NCBI RefSeq assembly: GCF_900890705.1
Contig: NZ_CAAHFH010000001.1
Coordinates: forward strand, 2,666,001 to 2,730,000
DNA length: 64,000 nt
Direction of reading: 5' to 3'
From: Pontiella sulfatireligans
Lineage (GTDB): Bacteria; Verrucomicrobiota; Kiritimatiellia; Kiritimatiellales; Pontiellaceae
Under the pieces are notes generated by a model. That model was not told the origin of the DNA, did not search any database, and saw only the letters and a list, made by a program, of their open reading frames with translations. Of the stretch, positions 53,741 to 64,000 are shown in pieces. Position 1 is the first letter of the stretch; every line of letters starts with the position of its first letter. The translations under genes and the position numbers were made by a program.

Positions 53741-56700
53741 CTATACTGAGCTCGATTCGTCAAGCATCTCTCGTACGGCTTGCAGCAACGGCAATATGGC
53801 CACCGGCTTTTCCAGAAAGCGGAAACCCTTTTTCTTGAACGACTTAAAAGCTTCAGCATCAAGGGAATGGCCACTGCACAGCAAGACCGGAAGCGCCTTG
53901 TTCTTCAGGATCAGGTCTCCGGCCAAATCTTCACCGCTCCTACCGGGCAGCACGATATCGCAAAACAACAGATCGAAACCGTCCGACCGGTTGTTCCACG
54001 CATCGAGCGCCTGGTCCGCATTACTGGCCGCTTCCACAACATAGCCGGCATTTCGGAGCATTCGTACGTTCAGGTCGCGCAGCACGGGATCGTCTTCAAC
54101 CACCAGAATGGATTCGCCGCGCCCCTCTGGCGTCGCCGCATAGCTGGCGGCAACTGTTTCCTGCTTGGCATCGATCCCGCATCGGTCATATGCAGGCAGA
54201 TAGACCAAGAAGGCCGCGCCTTCTCCCGGCCGGCTCTCGACCGCCACCCAGCCGCCATGCAGCTGGACAATGCCGTACACCACCGACAACCCCAGTCCCG
54301 TGCCCTGCCCCACCTGCTTTGTAGTGAAGAATGGTTCAAACACGTGCTTCTGCACGTCAACGTCTATGCCGCTTCCGGTATCCTTGACCGAAAGGCAGAT
54401 AAAGCGATGCTCCCCAGCCCCGTTCACTGCGCCCGCAGCGCGGCTCTCTTCTGCACTGACGTTTCGTGTCGATACCTGGAGTGTGCCGCCGGCGGGCATG
54501 GCATCGCGGGCATTGATGAAAAGGTTGAGCAGAACCTGGTCGATTTGCGATGCATCCGCTTCGACCGGCAGGAGCTCCGGCTCCAGCTCGGAAACAAATT
54601 GGATGTTGGCGCCGACGAGGCGGGTCACCATTTTTTCATTGCCGTTGACCATGTCGTTGAGGTTCAGCACGGATCGTTCGACTTTGCGCTTGCTGCTGAA
54701 GGCCAGCAGCTGGCGGGTCAGTTCTCCGGCGCGGCGCGCCGCCGTCCGGATCTCCACGACGTCGTCGTACTGCGACGTGCCCTTTTCCAGTTCCATCAAC
54801 AAGATGCCGCTGAACCCGAGGATCGCCTGAAGTATGTTGTTGAAGTCATGCGCAACCCCGCCGGCCAGACGCCCCACGGCCTCCATCTTCTGGATCTGCA
54901 GCATGTGCCGCTCCATCTCCTCCTCCTGGGTGACGTCCCGGATGGTGGCGACATAATTGACAATTTTCCCCGCAGAGTCGTGAACCGGGGAGATGGCCGA
55001 GTCAACCGTGTACAGCGAGCCGTCCTTATGCTTGTTGACGATGCGGCCGCGCCAGCTTTCGCCGGACTGGATCGTGCTCCAAAGGTTGTCGTAAAACTGA
55101 TCCGACTGCTCCCCGCTTTTTATCATGGCCAGCGTCCCGCCGAGAACCGCTTCCTTCGCATAGCCGGTAAGGGTTTCAAAAGCAGGATTCACATATTGCA
55201 CGATCCCGCGCGCATCCATCACCACCATGGCTTCGGCCGACTGGTTGATGGCCGCGGTAAGGCGGACACGCTCCTCCTCAAGCTCCTTGCGGGCGCTGAT
55301 ATCTTCATAGGCGCCAAGCACCCCGATAATGTCGCCGTCGGCGTTGCGGATCGGCACCTTGCTGGTACTCAGCCAGCTGATGCTTCCGTCCGGCCGCCGC
55401 TGCGGCTCTTCATAGCAAATGCACGGCTCCCCAGACTCCATCACCTCTCTGTCATTAGCCCGGTAAAGCTCAGCCTCGGAGGCTCCCCAACTCATGTCAT
55501 AGTCGGTTTTTCCGACGAGCTCCTCCGGATGGGTCAGGCCCGAGTCCGCCGCAAAAGACAAGTTGCAGCCCACATACACCAATTCGAGATCCTTCCAGAA
55601 CACGCGAGCGGGAATCGCGTCGATAATAATGCGCAAGAAACGGCGCGACTCCTCCAGTTCGCATTCGGCATCCTTTCGCGTGGTGATGTCGCGCGCAACT
55701 CCCTGTACGGCTTCGAGGTTTCCCTGAACGTCATACACGCCCTTGGTGGCCAGTTCCAGCCAGACGCAGTGACCGGCCCGGTGCTGGATCTGGAATGCAA
55801 AGTGGCCGTCTTCGGGATCGCCCGAAATCCGTCGCTTCATCCGCTCATGCACCACGGCGTGGAATTCCGGGCAGATCAGATCCATCATGTTCATGGAAAG
55901 AATTTGGTCTACAGAATAGCCCGTGAGTTCTTTTGCCGCATCGTTGACATAGATGTAGTTGCCCTGCAGGTCGATCTGGAAAATGATGTCGTGGGTATTA
56001 TTAACGATCATCTGCAGCTGCTGCTGGGTGCGGAACACGGCGTCCTCGGCGGTGCGGCGCGCAGTGTTGTCGGAAAACACAACGGCCAACTGGCCCGGCT
56101 TGGGCACAAACACCCAGGTTTCGAGCACCCGCCCCAACGACGCGAACCGGTTTTCATAGGCGGAAGGCGTTCCAGTCATTGCGACCTTCGAAAAAACATC
56201 AATCCAGTGCGACTCTATGTCGGGATAGAGCTCTTTCAAGCAGCGACCGACCAGCTCTGCCGGGGGGCGTTCGGCCAGCTCGACGGCGGCCGGGTTGATC
56301 TGCACAATGCGGAAATCTTCCGGAACGTTGGCCCGTGAACGAAGCACCTCGAAAAGCATGAACCCTGTCGTCATGTTTTCAAACAACGAACGATAGTCCT
56401 GCTCGCTTTCTAGTAAAGCGGCGAGCATTTCGCGATGGGGGGTCACGTCCCAGTTCGTTCCAACCACACGCACCGGCTCGCCGTCGCTTTTCTTTTCGAC
56501 CGTAGCCAGCGCACGGATGTAATGAATGGATCCGTCCTTCCACACCACCCGGAATGCCGTGTCAAAAGAATGGCCGCCTTCAATGGCACCCCCGAACTCT
56601 GTCTCGACTCTTGGAAGGTCTTCTGGCAAAATGGTTTTCCGCCATGAGTCTAAGCAATCCTTGAACTGCTCTCTATCCACTCCATACAGGCGAAACATCT

Positions 56701-57430
56701 GTTCGTCCCAAATCAACCGGTCGGTCGGGAATTCGTACTCCCAAATGCCGACTTGCGCGGCCTGCGTTGCCAGCCGGAGCCGCTCGCTGCTCAAATCAAA
56801 AGCCTGCTCCGCCTGCTTTTGCTCCGTGACGTCGCGCCCAACGCCGATGATTTCCGCCACGTGACCCTGCTCGTCAAGAATGGCCGAATCCTGCCACGCC
56901 AGCCAGCGCCATCCATCGCGGGTCATGGCGCGCTGTTCCATATATGCCGTATGCGGAGGCTGAAAAATCTTGCTGATCGCCTCTTCCGTCGCTCCCCGGT
57001 CGTCCTCATGAACGAGCGGAAGGAAGGTATGACCCAGCAGCTCCTCCTCCGTCTTGCCAAAAAACTTGCAATAAGACGGGCTTACAAAAAGAAACCGGTT
57101 TCCGCTGTCCACTTTCACAACCAAATCGGTCTGGCATTCGATCAGCATCCGGTAGCGCTCCTCGCTGCTTGCCAGCTCGCGCTGCGCCTGTCGGACACGG
57201 TCAAATATGCGCTTCAACGAGAAATACAGGAGGCCGGCCGTCATCAGCACATAAAACCCGCCCTTCCAGGTCTGCCACATCGCCTGTTCCTCGGCACCGG
57301 GGATCAAGGCTTCAAGCGCCCGGTCAGAAAATACGATCCATGCCAGTGCCAGCACAATATAGACAATGGTAATCACGGATTCAAAAGGCTGGCCAAAGGG
57401 CTTCAGCAGCGAATGCTTCTTAGAATTCAT
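53741..57430 (-). CDS. Multi-PAS hybrid sensor histidine kinase
   Basis: 1229 residues. Two membrane helices near the N-terminus (about 17-33, 50-70) and six PAS domains with PAC motifs (for example [51 protein letters not shown]). Then HisKA ([19 protein letters not shown], phospho-His about 880), HATPase ([39 protein letters not shown]) and a C-terminal receiver ([27 protein letters not shown]). It senses an unknown, probably redox or small-molecule, signal at the membrane and passes phosphate to its own receiver and possibly to the single-domain regulator next door. Confidence 0.95.
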   Translation of the reverse strand: MNSKKHSLLKPFGQPFESVITIVYIVLALAWIVFSDRALEALIPGAEEQAMWQTWKGGFYVLMTAGLLYFSLKRIFDRVRQAQRELASSEERYRMLIECQTDLVVKVDSGNRFLFVSPSYCKFFGKTEEELLGHTFLPLVHEDDRGATEEAISKIFQPPHTAYMEQRAMTRDGWRWLAWQDSAILDEQGHVAEIIGVGRDVTEQKQAEQAFDLSSERLRLATQAAQVGIWEYEFPTDRLIWDEQMFRLYGVDREQFKDCLDSWRKTILPEDLPRVETEFGGAIEGGHSFDTAFRVVWKDGSIHYIRALATVEKKSDGEPVRVVGTNWDVTPHREMLAALLESEQDYRSLFENMTTGFMLFEVLRSRANVPEDFRIVQINPAAVELAERPPAELVGRCLKELYPDIESHWIDVFSKVAMTGTPSAYENRFASLGRVLETWVFVPKPGQLAVVFSDNTARRTAEDAVFRTQQQLQMIVNNTHDIIFQIDLQGNYIYVNDAAKELTGYSVDQILSMNMMDLICPEFHAVVHERMKRRISGDPEDGHFAFQIQHRAGHCVWLELATKGVYDVQGNLEAVQGVARDITTRKDAECELEESRRFLRIIIDAIPARVFWKDLELVYVGCNLSFAADSGLTHPEELVGKTDYDMSWGASEAELYRANDREVMESGEPCICYEEPQRRPDGSISWLSTSKVPIRNADGDIIGVLGAYEDISARKELEEERVRLTAAINQSAEAMVVMDARGIVQYVNPAFETLTGYAKEAVLGGTLAMIKSGEQSDQFYDNLWSTIQSGESWRGRIVNKHKDGSLYTVDSAISPVHDSAGKIVNYVATIRDVTQEEEMERHMLQIQKMEAVGRLAGGVAHDFNNILQAILGFSGILLMELEKGTSQYDDVVEIRTAARRAGELTRQLLAFSSKRKVERSVLNLNDMVNGNEKMVTRLVGANIQFVSELEPELLPVEADASQIDQVLLNLFINARDAMPAGGTLQVSTRNVSAEESRAAGAVNGAGEHRFICLSVKDTGSGIDVDVQKHVFEPFFTTKQVGQGTGLGLSVVYGIVQLHGGWVAVESRPGEGAAFLVYLPAYDRCGIDAKQETVAASYAATPEGRGESILVVEDDPVLRDLNVRMLRNAGYVVEAASNADQALDAWNNRSDGFDLLFCDIVLPGRSGEDLAGDLILKNKALPVLLCSGHSLDAEAFKSFKKKGFRFLEKPVAILPLLQAVREMLDESSSV

Positions 57431-57519
57431 AAAAGGTTTCCTCTCTTTTACGAAAATCTACCCGAGAACCGCGGCCATCTCAAGCCCTTGCTTCAAACGC
57501 CCGTTTCGGCGCCATGCCC

Positions 57520-60500
57520 CTAATAATCATTCTTCCAGTTTACACCAATCCCCGGGCGCATCTGCGGCCCGGTACTCGTTTCGACGGAAAAGTGCGGGGT
57601 AATCTCATACTCCGCCATCACGCCGGTGCTGTCTTCCTCGTCTTCGAACGTACTGTTCACTTCCAGATACAGCCCTGTGCCCACATATTTTCCAGCAACC
57701 AACGTTGATTTTTCGTCCTCCGTCTCCGGCTCGTTCCATTCCAGCGTGTCGATGCCCACGGCCCGCCGCACCTTATAAATAAAGCCGGGGCCGCTCATTC
57801 CACCTGCAAGCTGTTTGGCCGCCATCGCAATCTGATACGCCTGGTAGGGCGAAACGGAAGACGTGTCCTGTCCGAACAACACGTAGGAAAGGATTTCATC
57901 TTCCGGCATCGCCGGAGTGGAGGTAAGCGTATACTTCGGATTGCTCAATTTCCCCACCAACCCCAGCTCAGCAGTAATCTCGCTGCGGGCATACTCCGCC
58001 TTAATATTAATCGATGACGAGGCCGGGTCCGCGGCGTTCAGCCTAATTCCACCCTCATTCTTCATCCGGAATTTTTTCCCGACAAACTCAACAAACCCTC
58101 GCCTGGGTCGAATCATACCGGCAACCGTCATACCTTCCGCACCACTCTTAAGCTTCAAAGTGCCGCCCCATACAGAATCGATCACGGCCGAGTTAACGAA
58201 AATTTGATCCGGCATTAAAACCGCAACATCCATCGTAAAGGGAGGTTCTTTTTTCACCGCGGCAACCTCTGCTTCATTGGTGACGGCTGATGCATCAAAA
58301 TCAGTCAGCAGGCCAGGGCCGGGCGGAGCAATGTTATCGAGCAGAATATCGGCACGGTCGATTACCAGCTTGCCTTCCAGCGAGGGATTAGACAGCAGGC
58401 TGCCCACATGGAGATTGGCCGAAAGCACAGCATCCACTTCTTCGCGGTGGATCAGGTGCGCCTTCTCAATCATGATCTGCAAATCCAGCGGCAGGCCGGA
58501 TTCCGAAAGGCCAATGCCGCCCCCAACCGTTATGCGTCCCGAACCCCCATCGTTCGCCGTCATCTGCTTGACCAGCAACCCCTTGTCCGAGGCCTCCCAA
58601 TCCGCATGGATGTCCCGCACAACAACGCCCCAGGCATAGTGCTCATAAAACCCGTTTTCAAGGGTGATATGGCCATCGAGTTTTTCTTCTGGCGTTCCGT
58701 TAAGCACAAGATTTGCTCCCAGCTGTCCCCGTATGTTCTGATCACTCAAGGTCGCGATGCCGTTCAATATCGCTAGGTTCAGATCGGCGTTGAGCGAGGC
58801 CTTGCATGCATCGGGATGCAGCTCGAAAAGAAACGGCTGCAGCGAGAATTCACAGGGCGCATCGACGACCGCCTGCAGGCTCCCCGAGACGGCGTTGGTC
58901 ATTCTCGTTTCACCATGCAGCCTCCCGTTCCGCTGCGAGACAGCCGCATGAAGGTTCAAATGGGGCAGCTCCTCCAAGCCCATTTGCGCCGTGGAAAGGT
59001 CCGTCACCTCCAGCGAGGCTTCCACTTCCGGCACAGCCAGCGAACCGGTCAACGCAACCTGGCCGCTCAGGTGGCCGGTGTAGTTGGATATTGCAGCGAT
59101 TGGAAGTTTCCCTATGTCAAACTCCGACAGCTTCCCTTCCAGTTGAATGGAGTCGGGCCAAACTCCTCCGGCAAGCTCAAAGTCGACCGCATCCTGCCAC
59201 CGGACGGCCAGCTGTTCAAGCTCCACCCCCCACAGGCCGTTGCTTTGCGCAACGCGCGCATCCATTTTAAATTCGGCGCCCTCCGCCGAGGCGCCAAGCG
59301 TTATGGCCGCTCCGGAATCCGAAACCTTTACATCGGCACGGCCCGACAATTCCGACAACGCCGCGGAGGCGTACTCATACCCCCCGCTTTCAAGGATTAA
59401 ACAACCCGCAAGCTTTTCTTCTGACAACCCGTCAAACACCAGATTTGCACCTAGCCGCCCCCGAACACGCTGCTCCTTCAAAGCCGTCATTCTGTTCAAT
59501 AGCTCCAGGTTCAGGTTAGCGGTGAGCGAGGCCTTGCATGCATCTGGATTCAGTTCGAAAAGAAACGGCTGCAACGACAATACACAGGGAACGTCGGCAC
59601 TCGCCTGCAGGCTCCCAGAGACGGCATTGGTGATTTCCCCGTGAAACCGCCCGTTCCGTTGCCAGGCATCCACATGAAGGTTTAGATGGGGCAGCTCGTC
59701 CAAGGCCATTTGCGTCGTGGTCAGGTCCATCACATCCAGCGAGGCTTCCACTTCCGGCTCCGCAAGAGAACCGGTCAATGAGAATTGGCCGCTGAGCCGC
59801 CCGGTTACGTTGGATATTCCAGCGATGGGAAGCGTCTCAATATCAAGCTCCGCAAGCGACCCCTGCAGCGCAATGAAGTCCGGCCAAAGATCGCCAGCCA
59901 CCTCAACGCTGACTCTATCCATCCACAGGACGGCCAGCCGTTCAAATTCCACGCCCCACAGACCCTTTTTTCGCGCAACGCGGGCATCCATTCCAAATTC
60001 ATAGTCCTCGGCAGAAGCTTCAAGCGTAATTGCCGCCCCGGAAGCCGACACCGTTGCTTCGGCGCGCCCCGACAGCCCCGGGAGGCCCATATCCAACTTA
60101 CAAAGTTCCCGCAACTCGGCGGTTGCTTTAAACAAATAGTCTTCCGTGCCGGCCGGCGGCGCGGAAACATCAACTTGGCCGGTCGCATCGCCGCTCACGC
60201 TCAACGCTCCGGAGCACTCCCCCGTGGACCGCAGCCGAATGCCGCCGGCATGCACGGCATACTTCAACGGAGTCCCGGCAACGGCGGCCCCCAGCCGCAG
60301 CTCTTTGATGTCGAAACCACCAAGATCAATATCCAAGGGTTTAAATCCTTTGAACTCCCGCGGAGGCCGCGGCTCCGGGCCAGGCGTTGGAAGGCGGGTA
60401 AGTTCAATGCGCTCTGCGCCCAGCCGCTCCACCTTAATGAGTCCTGAAAACAGCGCCTTCATCACCCATCGGCAATGCAGCCCTTCGGCCTTCAGCCAGA

Positions 60501-60729
60501 GGCCGCCGTCGTCGCGGATCTCCACCGAAGCCACCCGCATATCAGAAGGAATCATGCCGCTGATCTTTCCAATGCTGACCTCAATACTTTCTGGACGGCT
60601 CAGCTGCTTCGACAACGAGCGCCCAAGCCACGCTTTGCCCAGAGGACTTTGCAGCAACGCGAACAGGAGGAAAGGTGCAATCAGCAGAGCCAACGCAATT
60701 TTACCCCTTCTGGAATGTTTCTTTTTCAT
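57520..60729 (-). CDS. tamB: TamB-like translocation/assembly module protein
   Basis: 1069 residues, start ATG at 60729 overlapping the tamA stop by one base. N-terminal membrane anchor (KIALALLIAPFLLFALL), an AsmA-like N-terminal part, a long beta-taco body and the C-terminal TamB domain (DUF490 type: MIRPRRGFVEFVGKKFR, VGKLSNPKYTLTSTPAMPEDEILSYVLFG). It spans the periplasm and works with TamA in outer membrane protein or lipid transport. Residues about 219-450 and 462-695 are a tandem duplication (GLWGVEFERLAVLW against GLWGVELEQLAVRW), so the body is longer by one unit. Confidence 0.9.
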   Translation of the reverse strand: MKKKHSRRGKIALALLIAPFLLFALLQSPLGKAWLGRSLSKQLSRPESIEVSIGKISGMIPSDMRVASVEIRDDGGLWLKAEGLHCRWVMKALFSGLIKVERLGAERIELTRLPTPGPEPRPPREFKGFKPLDIDLGGFDIKELRLGAAVAGTPLKYAVHAGGIRLRSTGECSGALSVSGDATGQVDVSAPPAGTEDYLFKATAELRELCKLDMGLPGLSGRAEATVSASGAAITLEASAEDYEFGMDARVARKKGLWGVEFERLAVLWMDRVSVEVAGDLWPDFIALQGSLAELDIETLPIAGISNVTGRLSGQFSLTGSLAEPEVEASLDVMDLTTTQMALDELPHLNLHVDAWQRNGRFHGEITNAVSGSLQASADVPCVLSLQPFLFELNPDACKASLTANLNLELLNRMTALKEQRVRGRLGANLVFDGLSEEKLAGCLILESGGYEYASAALSELSGRADVKVSDSGAAITLGASAEGAEFKMDARVAQSNGLWGVELEQLAVRWQDAVDFELAGGVWPDSIQLEGKLSEFDIGKLPIAAISNYTGHLSGQVALTGSLAVPEVEASLEVTDLSTAQMGLEELPHLNLHAAVSQRNGRLHGETRMTNAVSGSLQAVVDAPCEFSLQPFLFELHPDACKASLNADLNLAILNGIATLSDQNIRGQLGANLVLNGTPEEKLDGHITLENGFYEHYAWGVVVRDIHADWEASDKGLLVKQMTANDGGSGRITVGGGIGLSESGLPLDLQIMIEKAHLIHREEVDAVLSANLHVGSLLSNPSLEGKLVIDRADILLDNIAPPGPGLLTDFDASAVTNEAEVAAVKKEPPFTMDVAVLMPDQIFVNSAVIDSVWGGTLKLKSGAEGMTVAGMIRPRRGFVEFVGKKFRMKNEGGIRLNAADPASSSINIKAEYARSEITAELGLVGKLSNPKYTLTSTPAMPEDEILSYVLFGQDTSSVSPYQAYQIAMAAKQLAGGMSGPGFIYKVRRAVGIDTLEWNEPETEDEKSTLVAGKYVGTGLYLEVNSTFEDEEDSTGVMAEYEITPHFSVETSTGPQMRPGIGVNWKNDY

Positions 60730-62507
60730 CAAAACGCCTGCCCCAGACTGATGTAGAACTGAACCTTTTTTTCCTGTTCATCGGTCGGATTAAGCGGATA
60801 GGCAAAATCGACACGCAGCGGACCGATCCCGGTAAAATAGCGAAGCCCCAACCCCGCACCATGCCGGAAGTCGCGATCGGTATGGTCAGCGAGGTCGTTG
60901 TATATCGCGCCGCCGTCAATAAAAGCGGCATAGCCCAGGTTCTTGCCCGGCTGCAGGCGCAGCTCCACGGAATATTCCGCCACCTGCGATCCGCCCACCG
61001 GGGTATCGCCCACCTGCGGGCCGATCTTCTGGTATTCATAGCCCCGGACCGAACCGCCGCCGCCGGCATAGAACCGTTCATCGGCCGGAATGTTTTCCAC
61101 CGCCGCGCCATCGATCGAACCAAAGGCCAGACGGAGCGCAGTGGAAAGCCGCGGCCCTTTCCACAACATTTTATAGGCGCGGCCCTCCAGCTCCGTTTTC
61201 ACGAACGACGCCTTTCCGTTCAGATCTTCATAATAGCTGCTGCTCGCAAAAAACTGCACGCCTCGCACCGGATTGAGCTTATCATTGCGGTTATCGAACT
61301 CACAGAAAACCGGCAGGATTAGATAGCTGAACTCTTCGGTTGCATCGAGCTGGTCAACCTTCGAATATTTATAGCGCAGCCCGCTGCCTCCCATGATGTA
61401 GCGGGTGAACTCACGCTTAACAATGGCGCTGCTGATCAGCTGATCGGCATGGTACGCATCGGGCTCTTTACGCGAGGCCTCAAGACCAAGGATCAACGAC
61501 TGGCTTGCACGGAAAAACCCGGGGCGCTCCAAAGTTGAATTCACTCTGTATTCAATCGGCGAATAATTAAACTCCGTGCGGAAATTTTCTCCGCTGCCAA
61601 ACAGATTCCGATGCTCCCAGATCACCTTGGCGCTTGCTCCGATATCACTATAGCCCACTCCAAAGCGTATCGTCCGTAAATCACGCTCCGACGCGGTTAT
61701 TTTCACCGGAATTGAATTCGACCCTTGAGGCTGCGGTTGCAGCGCAACACGGGCCGTGCCGAACAGGCCGGAGGAAAGCAGTTTTCTTTCCAACTCCGAG
61801 ACCTGCTTGGAGTCATACTTGTCGCCCGTTTTCCACGGGAGAATTCGTTCCATGTACTCAACATCCAACGATTCCAAACCTTCCACTTCAAGGCCGCCGT
61901 AAAACGCGCAAACGCCGGGATCAAACACCAGCGCCACATTCACGCGGCGATGCTCCCGATCCACCTCGACCGATCGCTTCCCAAGCGCGGGAAAAGGGTA
62001 GCCTATACGTTGCAGCTGGCTTAGAACGCGGCGCTCTTCAGCAAACATATCCTCGGCCACCGCCCCCGCACCCTTCTTCAAGCGAGGAGGAATTTTCCCA
62101 ACAGCCGCATCCGTATTGTTGGTAAACTGAAACTGGATTTCCCCAAAAGCATACTGAGGCCCCAACTCAACATTAAAGCGGGCCCGCACCGGATCCTTGT
62201 CCTGATTAATTTCAGAAGCCACGCGGCCTTCGTAATACCCGCGCGACTCCAGCACCTTTCCGATCATGGGCAGATCTTTCTCCACCCGCCGGCGCAGTTG
62301 TCCGATCGTTGCAGGCGGACGGTCGACCAGCCGGAACGTTTGAGCAGAAGCCTTGACGGCGTTCTTCACCGCACGGTCACCCGCTCCCTGCATCTCCGGC
62401 TTATAGGCCACCGTCGGCGAATCCGCAAAGATCGCCAGACCGGTCAGCGCCAGCAGAAAAAACAGCACAAGCCCTTTGTTAAATCTCAAGTTCATAACTC
62501 CATGCAC
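60729..62507 (-). CDS. tamA: TamA/BamA family outer membrane protein
   Basis: 592 residues. Signal peptide (GLVLFFLLALTGLAIFA). Three POTRA domains (about 45-300: IGKVLESRGYYEG, LSQLQRIGYPFPALG, LLSSGLFGTARVALQ) and a C-terminal 16-strand barrel (from about 310), with the Omp85 motifs GGGGSVRGYEY and GLGLRYFTGIGPLRVDFAYPL, ending in Phe (LGQAF). ATG 62495 after GGAGTT is an alternative start. It is the outer membrane half of the TamAB system; tamB follows with a 1-bp overlap. Confidence 0.93.
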   Translation of the reverse strand: MHGVMNLRFNKGLVLFFLLALTGLAIFADSPTVAYKPEMQGAGDRAVKNAVKASAQTFRLVDRPPATIGQLRRRVEKDLPMIGKVLESRGYYEGRVASEINQDKDPVRARFNVELGPQYAFGEIQFQFTNNTDAAVGKIPPRLKKGAGAVAEDMFAEERRVLSQLQRIGYPFPALGKRSVEVDREHRRVNVALVFDPGVCAFYGGLEVEGLESLDVEYMERILPWKTGDKYDSKQVSELERKLLSSGLFGTARVALQPQPQGSNSIPVKITASERDLRTIRFGVGYSDIGASAKVIWEHRNLFGSGENFRTEFNYSPIEYRVNSTLERPGFFRASQSLILGLEASRKEPDAYHADQLISSAIVKREFTRYIMGGSGLRYKYSKVDQLDATEEFSYLILPVFCEFDNRNDKLNPVRGVQFFASSSYYEDLNGKASFVKTELEGRAYKMLWKGPRLSTALRLAFGSIDGAAVENIPADERFYAGGGGSVRGYEYQKIGPQVGDTPVGGSQVAEYSVELRLQPGKNLGYAAFIDGGAIYNDLADHTDRDFRHGAGLGLRYFTGIGPLRVDFAYPLNPTDEQEKKVQFYISLGQAF

Positions 62508-62631
62508 AGCTAACGAATGTTCGTCAGAAAGGTCATAGTGTAATCTGTACTATTCAGCACCAGATGCAACCGATAATCCATCAATAGCTTTTGGATTGCC
62601 ATCGCCGCATCAGCACGCGTACCGTTGCGAC

Positions 62632-63921
62632 ATGCTGCCTCAATGGATTATCGAAAAGAAACGCGACGGAGCCGAGCTCGATACCGCGGACATCCGCGCC
62701 TTTATCGCCGGCTACACCGATGGGACCATCCCTGACTACCAAATGGCCGCCCTCGCCATGGCCATCTATTTCAACGGCATGAACGCCCGCGAAACCGCCG
62801 ACCTGACCGTCGCCATGATGGAATCCGGCAAGGTCATCGACCCCAACCAAATCTCCGGCATTAAAGTCGACAAGCATTCCACCGGCGGGATCGGCGATAA
62901 AATCTCCATTCCCCTCGCCCCGCTCGTCGCCGCCTGCGGCGCTACCGTCCCGATGATCTCCGGGCGAGGCCTCGGCATCACCGGCGGAACGCTCGACAAA
63001 CTCGAATCCATTCCCGGCTACCGCGTTGGACTGAGCGAACAGGAGTTTTTCCAAACCCTGGAAAAGGTCGGTTGCTCCATGATCGGCCAAACCGCCGAGA
63101 TCGCCCCCGCCGATAAAAAACTCTACGCCCTGCGCGACGTCACCGCCACGGTCCCCTCCATTCCTTTGATTGTTTCGAGCATTATGTCGAAGAAAATGGC
63201 GGAAGGGATCGACTCGCTTGTGCTCGACGTTAAATGCGGCTCCGGCGCCTTTATGAAAGACATCGAAAGCGCCCGCGCCTTGGCCAAAGGCCTCGTCGAT
63301 ACCGGCGTTGCCATGGGCAAGAAGGTTGTCGCCCTCATCACCGACATGAACCAGCCCCTCGGACGCGCCGTTGGTAACGCCCTCGAAATCCAGGAATCAC
63401 TTGACATTCTTTCTGGCAATGGCCCCGCCGACGCCCAAGGCCTCACCATCACTCTGGCCGAACACATGCTGCGTGTAGCCGAGGTCCTCGACCTCGGAGG
63501 CGGGGTCTCGAACCCCGCCCTACACCTCCAAGACGGTACCGCCCTCCAAAAATTCCGCCAAATGGTCGCCTGCCACGGCGGCGACCTCGACGCCGGGCTT
63601 CCCGTCGCGAGCAACCAAATCCCCCTGCCCTCCCCAAAATCCGGTTATGTTTCCAAAGCCGACGCCGATGCCATCGGCCGCGCCTCCCTCCTGCTCGGCG
63701 CCGGGCGGGCGAAAACCACCGACGCGATCGACCACGCCGTCGGGATTTCCGACCTCAAGAAAATCGGCGAGCGCGTTGAAGAAGGCGAACCGCTCTGCAC
63801 GATCCACTCAAACGGACACGAAGACGAAGCGCAGCTTCAACAGCTGCTGGAATCCGCCTTCGAGATTTCCGACAATACCATCGAACCACCGCCACTGATC
63901 CTCGAAATTGTCTCAAGTTAA
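62632..63921 (+). CDS. deoA: Pyrimidine nucleoside / thymidine phosphorylase
   Basis: 429 residues; start ATG 62632 (MLPQWIIEKKRDG), since the longer frame begins with TTG in no ribosome binding context. It releases deoxyribose 1-phosphate from thymidine or uridine for nucleoside salvage. The family signature SGRGLGITGGTLDKLE (about 108-123) and the anion-binding KHSTGGIGDKIS are present, as is VLDVKCGSGAFM. Near residue 290 the chain reads EVLDLGGGVSNPALHLQDG, coded by a palindrome-rich stretch where relatives have a helix. Whether activity is affected is unknown. It is divergent from tamA. Confidence 0.92.
   Translation: MLPQWIIEKKRDGAELDTADIRAFIAGYTDGTIPDYQMAALAMAIYFNGMNARETADLTVAMMESGKVIDPNQISGIKVDKHSTGGIGDKISIPLAPLVAACGATVPMISGRGLGITGGTLDKLESIPGYRVGLSEQEFFQTLEKVGCSMIGQTAEIAPADKKLYALRDVTATVPSIPLIVSSIMSKKMAEGIDSLVLDVKCGSGAFMKDIESARALAKGLVDTGVAMGKKVVALITDMNQPLGRAVGNALEIQESLDILSGNGPADAQGLTITLAEHMLRVAEVLDLGGGVSNPALHLQDGTALQKFRQMVACHGGDLDAGLPVASNQIPLPSPKSGYVSKADADAIGRASLLLGAGRAKTTDAIDHAVGISDLKKIGERVEEGEPLCTIHSNGHEDEAQLQQLLESAFEISDNTIEPPPLILEIVSS
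63499..63523. repeat. Palindrome inside the phosphorylase gene
   Basis: GGCGGGG-TCTCGAA-CCCCGCC followed by CTAC, resembling the GTAGGGCG-type dispersed repeat at 1332-1414 when read in the other direction. It keeps the frame and codes GGGVSNPAL. Confidence 0.45.
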
Positions 63922-64000
63922 CAGTTTTTTTTCAGTCGCATCATTTACAGAAAGAATCCAACCAACTGCCGAGCAAAAGAACATGATCAGAATCGCAAAA
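63922..64000. other. 3' flank of the phosphorylase gene
   Basis: 79 bp. An ATG at 63983 opens a frame (MIRIAK) to the window edge without a ribosome binding site; it may be the start of the next gene but cannot be judged. Confidence 0.2.

Noticed and set aside
53780..56338. An 852-codon plus-strand frame opposite the hybrid kinase
   Set aside because: It is the mirror frame of a clear multi-PAS kinase with all motifs; it has no ribosome binding site and its product has no recognisable domain.

Overview
The window looks like chromosomal DNA of a Gram-negative member of the PVC superphylum, most probably a Kiritimatiellota-type (Pontiella-like) marine polysaccharide degrader. This is inferred from the gene repertoire: two formylglycine sulfatases, a PEP-CTERM autotransporter-repeat protein, SHD1-domain proteins, a TPR-bearing Ser/Thr kinase with an ECF sigma factor of the Planctomycetes/Verrucomicrobia type, HAF-repeat and choice-of-anchor beta-helix secreted proteins, and a TamA/TamB pair showing an outer membrane. 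No rRNA or other decisive taxonomic marker is present.

Region by region. 1-3.1 kb: two tandem secreted beta-helix proteins (the first runs off the window) whose 5' ends are built from dispersed palindromic and short tandem repeats. 3.1-8.8 kb: a signalling block with a Ser/Thr kinase-TPR protein, two divergent leaders, a HAF-repeat exported protein and an ECF sigma factor. Three promoters there share one architecture (TGCGCA, 16 bp, CGCAT[C/G]TA), which suggests a small sigma/kinase regulon. 8.9-10.5 kb: purQ and pyrF. 10.9-13.3 kb: a two-gene operon of a TonB-like anchored VWA-like protein and an SHD1 protein. 13.4-14.7 kb: a group II intron whose maturase has lost its reverse transcriptase domain; it sits directly behind the terminator of an alpha/beta hydrolase gene. 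14.7-19.0 kb: hydrolase, TAXI binding protein, purE and purD. 19.1-27.5 kb: sodium/solute symporter, clpB and a large MscK-like channel.

27.6-33.5 kb is an accessory region: an IS1634-type insertion sequence, then several small A+T-richer genes all on the minus strand (truncated membrane protein, methyltransferase, unknown protein, UPF0316 protein). They are separated by imperfect-palindrome spacers with integron-attC-like features. The region is bounded by tRNA-Arg(CCT) and a truncated tyrosine recombinase.

33.5-38.8 kb: two sulfatases flanking a TonB-like anchored PA14-like/SHD1 protein whose N-terminus resembles that of the VWA-like protein at 10.9 kb. 38.9-44.2 kb: an XRE-type regulator and the PEP-CTERM autotransporter-repeat protein. 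44.5 kb: an ISL3-like transposase relic. 45.1-52.1 kb: a tandem DUF3857/transglutaminase protein with a dead second half, a SOUL protein, a class I amidotransferase, a small MscS channel and a TraB/GumN protein. 52.2-57.4 kb: xthA, a small membrane protein, and a multi-PAS hybrid histidine kinase with a single-domain response regulator. 57.5-62.5 kb: tamB and tamA. 62.6-63.9 kb: a pyrimidine nucleoside phosphorylase.
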